Shown one piece after another: positions 26,101-33,172 of a DNA stretch of 64,000 nt. A program made the translations under genes and the position numbers. Within the stretch, counting starts at the first letter, position 1. Every line of letters starts with the position of its first letter. This DNA is from Streptomyces sp. NBC_00224 (GTDB lineage: Bacteria; Actinomycetota; Actinomycetes; Streptomycetales; Streptomycetaceae): NCBI RefSeq assembly GCF_041435195.1, contig NZ_CP108106.1:496001-560000 (forward strand), given 5' to 3'. The notes beneath the pieces were generated by a model. It saw nothing but the letters and a program-made list of their open reading frames with translations, was not told the DNA's origin and did not search any database.

Positions 26101-27628
26101 AATGACCGTTGGCGGAGGTAGGTCCTGTCACGCGCTCGGACCCGGCGGGCGCCGGCTCCTCCCCCGCGTCGGCCTGTTGCGGGGGTTCGGGCACGGACGC
26201 GGGGCCGAAGACCAGGCGTCCGGGCGGCAGGATGAGCGCGGCCGGGGCGGCCAGAACCCACAGGATCACCACGGTCACCAGGCCGGCCACGGCCGCGTCC
26301 ACGGGGTTGCCGTTGTCGTCGAGGTGCCCGAAGAACACCGTGCCGACGACGGCGATGCCGGTGGCGACGCCGATCTGGATGGCCGTGTTCACGAGTGCGG
26401 CGGCGGCTCCCGCGTGCCGGCCCGGCGTCTTGGCCAGGACCGTCGTGACGAGCACGCCCGAGGTCATCGAGACGCCGAGGCCGGCGAGCAGCAGTCCGGG
26501 CAGGATCTGCCAGGAGTGCAGGCCCGTCTCGTACCGCTTGAACGCCGCGAGGACCAGGCCCATGCCGCCCGCCGCGAGCAGCGAGCCGACCACCGCGACC
26601 GGCCTGCCGAACTGCCGGATCTTGGGCGCGAAGGGCGTGAACAGACCCACACCGACCGCGAACGGCACCATGCTCAGCGCGGTGTGCAGCGGCGAGTAGC
26701 CCAGGCCGCTCTGGAGGTGAACGGTGATCACCAAGGTGTAGCCGGTACCGGCGAAGAACAGTACGGCCACCAGGAGGCCGCCCAAGGGGGCGCGTTCGCG
26801 CAGGAGTTGGGGGTCGATCAGCGGGGCATGGCCGCGGCGAGTGACACCGCGTTCGTACCACGCGAACACCCACAGCAGCGCCGGGCAGGCTGCCATCAGC
26901 GCGAAGCTCCACCAGGGCCAGCCCAGGGTGCGGCCCTCGACGAGCGGATAGAGCAGGGCCAGGACGGCGGTGGTGGCGATGGCCAGGCCGGGGATGTCGG
27001 TGGTGGCGGCGTGCTCGGCCCGCGAGTCGCGGCACAGATAGTGCGTGGCGATCAGCGCGGCGATGCCGATGGGGACGTTGACGAAGAAGATCGGCCGCCA
27101 GCCGAGGTCGAAGAGGTCGGCGTTGAGCAGCAGACCGCCGATCAGCGGGCCGCCGACACCGCCGATGGAGAAGTTGAGGCCGAAGATGGCCGCCGCCTTG
27201 GACTGCTCGGCGGGCGGGAACTCGACGCGCAGCATGGCGAGCACCTGGGGCACCATCAGGGCGGCGCAGGCACCCTGGGCGATCCGGGCGGCCACCAGCA
27301 TCTCGGGGTTGACCGCGAGGCCGGTGAGGGCGGAGGTGACGGTGAAGGCGGCCAGGCCGAGCTGGAAGATGCGCAGCCGGCCGAACCGGTCTCCGAGGCG
27401 GGCCGCGGTCATCATCCCGGAGGCGAAGGCGAGCACATAGCCGGCGATGGACCATTCGAGCTGGGTGCTCGACGCGTGCAGTTCCCGCCTCAGCGAGGGC
27501 AGCGCGACATTGATCACGGTGGTGTCCACGAGATCCATGAAGACCGCCGACAGCGTGACGATGAACGCCGCCCACCGCCGGGGGTTGAACTCGGGTGCGG
27601 CGGTGGCGGGAGGTGAGGCTAAGGACAT
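26099..27628 (-). CDS. MFS drug efflux transporter, DHA2 (14-TM) family
   Basis: 509 residues; ATG at 27628 follows AGGAAAGGGA. Fourteen hydrophobic segments; motif C-type text in the first half (LNFSIGGVGGPLIGG), motif A-like GDRFGRLRI, and the first helix AAFIVTLSAVFMDLVDTTVI typical of EmrB/QacA relatives. Exports drugs or secondary metabolites by proton antiport. The C-terminus is a Pro/Glu-rich tail. It diverges from a MarR-family gene with a perfect palindrome between them, so repression by that regulator and induction by ligand is likely. Confidence 0.9.
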   Translation of the reverse strand: MSLASPPATAAPEFNPRRWAAFIVTLSAVFMDLVDTTVINVALPSLRRELHASSTQLEWSIAGYVLAFASGMMTAARLGDRFGRLRIFQLGLAAFTVTSALTGLAVNPEMLVAARIAQGACAALMVPQVLAMLRVEFPPAEQSKAAAIFGLNFSIGGVGGPLIGGLLLNADLFDLGWRPIFFVNVPIGIAALIATHYLCRDSRAEHAATTDIPGLAIATTAVLALLYPLVEGRTLGWPWWSFALMAACPALLWVFAWYERGVTRRGHAPLIDPQLLRERAPLGGLLVAVLFFAGTGYTLVITVHLQSGLGYSPLHTALSMVPFAVGVGLFTPFAPKIRQFGRPVAVVGSLLAAGGMGLVLAAFKRYETGLHSWQILPGLLLAGLGVSMTSGVLVTTVLAKTPGRHAGAAAALVNTAIQIGVATGIAVVGTVFFGHLDDNGNPVDAAVAGLVTVVILWVLAAPAALILPPGRLVFGPASVPEPPQQADAGEEPAPAGSERVTGPTSANGH

Positions 27629-27695
27629 GGGCCATCCCTTTCCTGAGCAGGCCCGGAGCGCACGTGTCCGGTAGGGTGGACGAACAAAGAGAGAG

Positions 27696-27712
27696 TTTGC
27701 TTTGAAAGCAAA
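27696..27712. promoter_or_regulatory. Operator palindrome between MFS and MarR genes
   Basis: TTTGCTTT-G-AAAGCAAA, a perfect 17-bp palindrome in the 104-base divergent gap, followed on the plus strand by TATAAG (27715-27720), a good -10 box for the MarR gene. AT-rich dyads of this kind are typical MarR binding sites, so the regulator probably controls both genes. Confidence 0.75.
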
Positions 27713-27732
27713 GCTATAAGGGGGTCGGCGGG

Positions 27733-28236
27733 ATGTCAACGGAGCGCGAGGCGGAGCAAAAGCGGCAAGCCGCCCGGGAGACCGGGATGAGCAGGGACGA
27801 CGCGATCCGGGCCATGCTCGTGCTGATGCCGCGTGTCGCGCAGCGGCTGAAGCGCACTACCGTGCCCGAGCAACTGCGCTCGATGAACCTGGCGCCGCGC
27901 CACCTTTCCCTGCTCTCCCACCTCGTCTTCGACGGCCCGGCCCTCGTCAACGAACTCGCGGCCCGCCTGGAGGTCGCCCCCACCACGGTGAGCCTCATGG
28001 TCGCGGACCTGAACCGCCAGGGCGTCGTCGAGCGCAAGGCCGACCCCTCCGACCGGCGGCGCACGATCGTCTCCCTCACCGAGGACCCGGAGACCCGCGA
28101 GGCCATCAACAGCTGGCTCGCGCGCGGCGCCAACGCCTGGGAGAAGGCCCTGGACCCGCTCACCCCGCAGGAGCGGGCCATCTTCGTCCGCACCATGGAG
28201 GCGTACGAGAGCGGGGCCTCCGGCGCGACGGAGTGA
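27733..28236 (+). CDS. MarR family transcriptional regulator
   Basis: 167 residues; ATG at 27733 with AGGGGG upstream. Winged-HTH: LAPRHLSLLSHLVFDGPALV, LAARLEVAPTTVSLMVADLN (recognition helix) and the wing ERKADPSDRRRTIVSLTED, with the DxRxxR signature of MarR proteins. N- and C-terminal helices form the dimer interface. Expected to repress the divergent MFS efflux gene through the palindrome at 27696-27712. Confidence 0.92.
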   Translation: MSTEREAEQKRQAARETGMSRDDAIRAMLVLMPRVAQRLKRTTVPEQLRSMNLAPRHLSLLSHLVFDGPALVNELAARLEVAPTTVSLMVADLNRQGVVERKADPSDRRRTIVSLTEDPETREAINSWLARGANAWEKALDPLTPQERAIFVRTMEAYESGASGATE

Positions 28237-28708
28237 GCCGAACCCCCGCCCAGCAGGCCGAACGACCCTGCGGCAAATCCGCCTGAGCCCGGCTCCGGTA
28301 CGACGGGGCCGGCGACCGAGCCGTGCTGCAGCGGGATTCGAGCCCCCGCCTCTGAGCTGTGCGCGGGAACGGGCACCCCGCCCGATCCCCGGACGCCGGC
28401 AGGGAAGAACCTGTGAGAAGGCGAGGATCAGGGCGGGTGCTTCTCACTCAGCCTCGCGCAGCCACGCCAACAGCTGGTGGCCACAGTGGCGCTGGAGCAG
28501 CCGTGGAAGGTTCAGGCGAGGTAGCAGGTTCGGGCGAGTTCGGGGCAGGCCAGGCGAACGGCCCTGGAGTGCGTGTTGGACAAGACCGCGTATCGGGCAG
28601 GGCCATACCCCGGCCGTGAGCACAGCGGGGCCACCGGGGTGGGCCAGGGGCATAGCGGCCGTCCCGGGCGCGGGAGCCAGGAGGCGTTCCCCGGCAGCCG
28701 ACAGATGC
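28237..28708. other. Intergenic, nothing convincing
   Basis: About 470 bases after the MarR gene. No gene, repeat or clear terminator seen. Two coincidental features, a T-arm-like sequence near 28330 and a Cys-rich minus-strand frame near 28450-28560, were examined and rejected. Confidence 0.45.
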
Positions 28709-28906
28709 TCAGTCCTCGCCGACTTGCAGGAGCGCGACCACGAACCCGCCTCCCCGGCAGGCGACTACACCGTCGAAGGTGTGCCTGGTGACCGGATTCC
28801 ATGCGCGTCCGTTCTCCCAGGAACCGTCGATGTTGGCGAACCACTCCGACCCCGGCCCGAGAATCGCTACCGCCTTCACCGCGGCCCCGCTTCGCGGCAG
28901 GTGCAC
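28709..28906 (-). CDS. Small protein or C-terminal fragment, unknown
   Basis: 65 residues if read from GTG 28906. The text AVAILGPGSEWFANIDGSWE, GRAWNPVTRHTFDGVVAC and GGGFVVALLQVGED is clearly coding-like and ends in a compact beta-rich domain, but the frame is open further upstream without a ribosome site, so it may be the tail of a lost larger gene. No family recognised. Co-directional with the secreted repeat protein 28972-29814 but upstream reading of that gene ends 66 nt before it, so the two might be co-transcribed. Confidence 0.45.
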   Translation of the reverse strand: MHLPRSGAAVKAVAILGPGSEWFANIDGSWENGRAWNPVTRHTFDGVVACRGGGFVVALLQVGED

Positions 28907-28971
28907 TGAAACGCGGGAGTGCTGAGCTCCGGCCCACGGATTCGCGTCCCGGGGCCGGAGCCGGGACGGGG

Positions 28972-29814
28972 TCAGAACGTCGTGCAGATGGACTGGACCG
29001 TGAAGGTCTGCGGGGAAGCGGTGTTGTTCTTGCCGAACACCGTCCACCCCTTGTTGGGGCCCGTGCCTTCGGGGAGGCCGCGCGAGGAGCTGATGACGAC
29101 ACCCGGGGCGCCCGTGGACCCGGCCGCGTATCCGCCGCCGCCGCTCGGGCGCTGACCGTCGGCGCAGGCCGCGGTCTCGTGGGCCTGCTCGCCGACCGCA
29201 AGGACGCGGCTCGACTCGCGCAACGTCACCGGGGCAGGGGTGCACAGGACGAAGGCGGAGACGGTCTGGGCGGCGCCGTCGTTGTTGGCGACGGTGACCT
29301 TCCAACGGCCGGAGGGGTCGGTGTACATGGCGCTGGCGGAGAGGAACCCCCGGCCGGGAACGAATCCGCCGCCGGCGGGGTGCTCGCCCGAGGGGCAGCT
29401 CGCGAACGCCGTGGCGGTGCCGCCGGCGGGCACGGTGACGGCCGGGCCGGTGACGCGGGCGTGCGTGTTGTGGGTGCACAGCACGTACCCGGCGGCCTGC
29501 TTGTTCTCGCCGGTCAGGTTGCTGACGGTCAGGTTCCAGCTGTTGCCGGACGGGGCCGAGCCGGAGATGAGCGTGCCCTGGCCCGTGGTCCCGCCCCCAC
29601 CACCGCTCGGTTCGGTGCCGGCGGGGCAGTCCGCAGTCGCCACGACCGTTCCCCTGGCGGGGACGTCGATGATGCGTCCTGTGACGCCGGTGTGGTCGAG
29701 CGGGGCCCGCGCGGCCGGAGCCCCGGCTGCGGGTGCCTGGGGCGGCGAGGCGGCGGTGACTGTGGCGGCGAGTGCCACGGCGGACAGCAGGGCGACGATA
29801 GGGACGCGAGCCAC
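28972..29814 (-). CDS. Secreted protein with three ~75-residue repeats, unknown
   Basis: 280 residues. Signal peptide VPIVALLSAVALAATVTA. The mature protein is three homologous units, each with a Cys-Pro/Asp-G start (ADCPAGTEPSGGGGG, ASCPSGEHPAGGGF, AACADGQRPSGGGG), a Gly-rich loop, a W-containing strand (NSWNLTVSNL, GRWKVTVANN, KGWTVFGKNN) and a closing C-T (YVLCT, FVLCT, SICTT). One disulfide per unit is likely. It looks like a beta-sandwich repeat protein displayed or released outside the cell. No known domain name recalled. Confidence 0.82.
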   Translation of the reverse strand: MARVPIVALLSAVALAATVTAASPPQAPAAGAPAARAPLDHTGVTGRIIDVPARGTVVATADCPAGTEPSGGGGGTTGQGTLISGSAPSGNSWNLTVSNLTGENKQAAGYVLCTHNTHARVTGPAVTVPAGGTATAFASCPSGEHPAGGGFVPGRGFLSASAMYTDPSGRWKVTVANNDGAAQTVSAFVLCTPAPVTLRESSRVLAVGEQAHETAACADGQRPSGGGGYAAGSTGAPGVVISSSRGLPEGTGPNKGWTVFGKNNTASPQTFTVQSICTTF

Positions 29815-30088
29815 GGGGGGCCTCCGGGGGCGTTAAGTGCACTGGTACGTGGATGTGGTCCATGCCCTCCCCCTCGCCCCCCGAGACGAGTCCGCCCATC
29901 CGAGCACTCACCTGGCGCAAGGCGGATCGATTCTCCGCTCCCCCCGACGGCTGAACGGGCAGGCGGGCGCATCGGCGGGCACCTGCCCGTACGCTGGACG
30001 ACCCGCAGATGGCCGCGAGGGAACCCGCTCGCTGACCTGCGGATCATTCCCTGGCTTGACTCTGTCGGGGATCTTGGAGGTGCCGAGG
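29815..30088. other. Intergenic, promoter region of the secreted repeat protein
   Basis: No gene. The reverse complement just upstream of 29814 carries GGAGGC as a ribosome site. The left end of the IS1182 relic begins at about 30089. Confidence 0.4.
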
Positions 30089-30773
30089 TCAGCTGCCCAG
30101 GGTTCGCCAGGACTTCGGCCGAGGTATCTCGCGCTGGTCGAGGTAGTTCTGGAAGGCAGTGGGCCGGCGGGGTGGGTGTGTTTCCTCGGTTGGTGGCAGT
30201 GCGCTGAGGCGCTCGATGTTGACGGCGATGGCGGTCAGGACGTGCTGGATGTGGGCCTTTCCGTGTCCTCGGTAGCGGCAGTGGCGCATGCCGTGTCCGT
30301 GGGTGAACTCGTTGACGGTTCCCTCCACTCCGGAGCGCACTGCGTAGCGGGTCTTACACTCGGGTGTCTGTTGCTCGGTGCGGACGCGGAGTTGCAGGTC
30401 GCGGAGTTCGCGCGGGGGAAAGCCCACGGTGCGGGTGCTTTCGCAGGAGGTGGTGCACTGGGTGCGGGCCGGGCAGGGCTGGCACTGGCTCTTGGTGAAC
30501 CTGGCCACGATCAGCGGGGCCGCGGTGGGTGAGGAGGTCGGGTAGGGGCCGTGCACAGACGGTAGCCAGTTGAGCAGGTGAGAAACCCGGACGCCCGTCC
30601 CGCAGGTACCAGTCGGCGAAGTCCCCGTCGCACCACAGCCCATCCAGCCGGTCGCGCACCCATATCGGCGTCGTGCCGCCCGGGTTGCTCGCCCGCGCGA
30701 CGTGCGCAGTCAGAGGCAGGACATGCTCACCGGAACGTGGGAGGAGGGACAACAGACACCTCGACGGCTGCAT
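30089..30773 (-). mobile_element. IS1182-family transposase with large internal deletion
   Basis: N-terminal part (30560-30773) reads HVARASNPGGTTPIWVRDRL, DGLWCDGDFADWYLRDGR and PGFSPAQLATVC; the C-terminal part (30089-30530) reads ARFTKSQCQPCPARTQCT, FTHGHGMRHCRYRGHGKA and HIQHVLTAIAVNIERL. Both are typical for IS1182, but about 900 bases of the middle, with the catalytic core, are missing and the two parts are in different frames. It is a deletion derivative and cannot move by itself. Confidence 0.8.
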
Positions 30774-30853
30774 CGGTCATCGGAACCACCCGAGCATGCC
30801 CGTTGACCATGCTGCCGCACCGCGAAACTTCAAGATCCCCGACAGAGTCAAGC

Positions 30854-32416
30854 TCAGAGGCCCGTGTAGGTGAACTCGTCGGCCGGGCTGGTGGCGGAGG
30901 TGACGTCGCCGACCGTCACGGTGATGTCCACCGTCTGGTTGTCGTCGATCTGCGGGGGCGCGGTGGCGGTGAGCTGGGTGTCCGAGACCCAGGTGACCGA
31001 CTTCGACGCCTGGTCCTTGAAGTTCACGCCGACGCCCTTGGGGAAGCCCGCGCCGGTGATGGTGACCGTGGTCGTCTTCGCCCGTCCGCTGGTGGGGTTG
31101 ACGCCGGTGACCACCAGAGGTGCCGGCCCGTCATAGGCGAACTGCCCGAGCGGCACGACGGGCGACGTGCCGAGGACATTGGTGACCCGGACGTCCGCGA
31201 TGCCGACGCCGTCCGGCACCGTGGCGCTGATGTGGTTGCCGCCCGGGCTGATGGTGAGGTCAGTGCACGGGATGGGACCGAAGTCGAGGAGGCTGCCCGG
31301 AGCGAAACCGCTGCCCTCGATGACGACCGTGGACCCGCTCTTGCCACAGCTGGGACTGACGCTGGTCACCATCGGCCCGGAAGGAGAGAGCAGCGAGGTC
31401 TGGAGCAGGCCGAGGTAGGTGTTGTTGGCGTGCTGGTATGCGACCTGCCCCATGAAGTCCGCGAGAGTGCTGTTGGTCAGCGCCGGGTCGTACGTTGAGT
31501 AGTTCCCGTCCGATGGCAACTGCTGCTGCACACCGGGCTGCACGTAGACGTTGCCCTTGGGGAGCCCGTTGAGTACGTCGAACAGGCGGTGCACAGGGAT
31601 GTTGCCTGCCGGGCCGGGTGACGGGTACCACTTGTCCTGCTTCACCTCGTCGAGGCTGCTCCAGGCCAGCGGCACCGCGTCCCAGGCGTTGACGTGGTGG
31701 TTGTTGCTGAAGGGCAGTCCGTTGACGTAGGTCGCGAAGCTCTGCAGCCCCGCGGTGGGCGCCGCGAAGGTCTCCAGGGCGAACTGCGGGACGTTGGTCC
31801 AGGTCTGCGCCTGCGTGTACAGGTAGGGGGCGAGCATGGTGGCGATGGAACCACCCAAGCTGTGACCGGTCACGTACACCGTCGGCTGCGGGGTAGTGGG
31901 CGCCGCCTGGACCAGGCTGGCCAGCGCCTGCGCCAGTGTGGCGCCCTGGTAGGCGAACGCACCCTCGGGCACCGGCACACCCAGCACGTCCCCCGGCGGC
32001 GGTGGGATCGAGACCATGGTGGCGACCTGGGTGAACGCCGTCATGGCGCCCTTGGAGACGGTGACCGGCGTCGGCGAACCGCTCGCGGTGAACGGGACCA
32101 CGGTGCCGACGTCGAGGTCCTCCAGGATGTCGGTGATGTTGCCGGTCGTGCCGCGCGCGACCACGGCGAACTGGTTGGAGCCGCCGATGCTCTTGGCGAT
32201 GTACACCATGTTGGCGTCGTCCGGGCTCAGCGCGAGCCAGGCCAGCTGCCAGCTGGCCCGGGTCGCCAGCCAGATGGCCCTCAGCTGCTGGGAGATACCG
32301 GCGGCCACGCGCCACGTCTGCTGGTCCCGGGTCTCCCCCGACGGTCGCGGGGTCGCCGCGGTGGCCGCGAGGGCGGACAGCGTCATGCAGACCTGTGGCG
32401 GGGTCGGCGTGGTCAT
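30854..32416 (-). CDS. Class 3 lipase-like hydrolase with two IPT/TIG domains
   Basis: 520 residues from ATG 32416; the frame is open upstream but that part is transposase debris. An alpha/beta-hydrolase domain (~60-330) contains the nucleophile elbow VTGHSLGGSI, VVARGTTGN as in lipase_3 proteins, and a candidate His in NNHHVNAWDAVPL. Two Ig-like IPT/TIG domains follow (~350-435, starting VTSVSPSCGKSGSTV, and ~440-520, starting VTGVNPTSGRAKTT). TIG domains usually occur outside cells, yet no signal peptide is visible at the N-terminus (TTPTPPQVCMTLSALAATAA is only weakly hydrophobic). The original N-terminus may have been changed when the ISL3 element landed upstream. Confidence 0.85.
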   Translation of the reverse strand: MTTPTPPQVCMTLSALAATAATPRPSGETRDQQTWRVAAGISQQLRAIWLATRASWQLAWLALSPDDANMVYIAKSIGGSNQFAVVARGTTGNITDILEDLDVGTVVPFTASGSPTPVTVSKGAMTAFTQVATMVSIPPPPGDVLGVPVPEGAFAYQGATLAQALASLVQAAPTTPQPTVYVTGHSLGGSIATMLAPYLYTQAQTWTNVPQFALETFAAPTAGLQSFATYVNGLPFSNNHHVNAWDAVPLAWSSLDEVKQDKWYPSPGPAGNIPVHRLFDVLNGLPKGNVYVQPGVQQQLPSDGNYSTYDPALTNSTLADFMGQVAYQHANNTYLGLLQTSLLSPSGPMVTSVSPSCGKSGSTVVIEGSGFAPGSLLDFGPIPCTDLTISPGGNHISATVPDGVGIADVRVTNVLGTSPVVPLGQFAYDGPAPLVVTGVNPTSGRAKTTTVTITGAGFPKGVGVNFKDQASKSVTWVSDTQLTATAPPQIDDNQTVDITVTVGDVTSATSPADEFTYTGL

Positions 32417-32639
32417 GATCACTCCTGGGGTGCTCACCGGACCGGCGATGGACCACCGTGGACGGTACGTGCCCGGCCTGCCGATCCGGGTGCCCCACCG
32501 ATCGTCAGACACCCGGATGGGCTGCTGGGTTGACGCTTGCGGACCAACGTCGGGCTCAGTGGGGCAGCAGGCACCCGGAAGACGTGCGCAGGTCGAGCGG
32601 CGGACGCGGGCACGCCCCGACGAGTCAGCCAGGCGTGGC

Positions 32640-33077
32640 CGGCCATGGATGTCGACTTCAGCAGGCGATGTTCCCCCAGCGGGTGCGGCATCGGCTGCCG
32701 TCGCCAAGGCGTCCCATAGCTCAGCACGATGCCGGCCGACGATGCGCCACACAGCCTCGGCCAGGTTGTGGAGTACGTGCCACATATCGGCCACCTACTT
32801 TGCCTGCGGTGCTCCGGCGCAGCCTCCGTCGCGGACGATCTCCAGCCGCACTCCGCACAGACATCCCCATGCCCCGGGCCCGAGCGGCCACGAGCACTTC
32901 GTCCTGGATGAGCGACAACCACTCGACCTCAACAGCCGCACCGGGGAAGAGAAGATAAGCAACACTCACGACCCCGTCCATACCCAGGTGATGCCCAAGC
33001 CGTGATCGCAGTCGCTGCCCCCAAATCAGCGGCAGAGCCCAAGATTTTCTGTGCCAGAGCCCACTGAGCAACGTCAC
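32640..33077 (-). mobile_element. ISL3-family transposase relic with internal deletion
   Basis: The proximal part (~32860-33010) reads DGVVSVAYLLFPGAAVEVEW and LVAARARG, the usual ISL3 start; the distal part (~32660-32800) reads VADMWHVLHNLAEAVWRIV and GRHRAELWDALA, from the region after the catalytic core. Everything between is deleted and frames differ. The distal part is in frame with the lipase gene, which gives a spurious longer open frame. Confidence 0.7.
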
Positions 33078-33172
33078 AGCCAGCCTGCATGCCTCTACGC
33101 CCGACGGCCCCGCTGATGACGGCGTAGACGAGCCGCCGGACAGCCGCTGCGGCGCGAACGCGGCAGCAGCCC

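Noticed and set aside
26102..27616. Long plus-strand frame opposite the MFS gene
   Set aside because: Composition (Gly/Glu/His/Gln-rich) is the usual antisense shadow of a high-GC membrane-protein gene.
28328..28352. T-arm-like sequence (GGATTCGAGCC) suggesting a tRNA on the minus strand
   Set aside because: The loop is too long, and no anticodon or acceptor stem can be folded around it; at most a chance match or old attachment-site relic.
28444..28560. Minus-strand frame with several Cys, Ser and Thr that recalls a lanthipeptide core
   Set aside because: No leader peptide, ribosome site or modification enzyme nearby, and the neighbouring frames look equally random.
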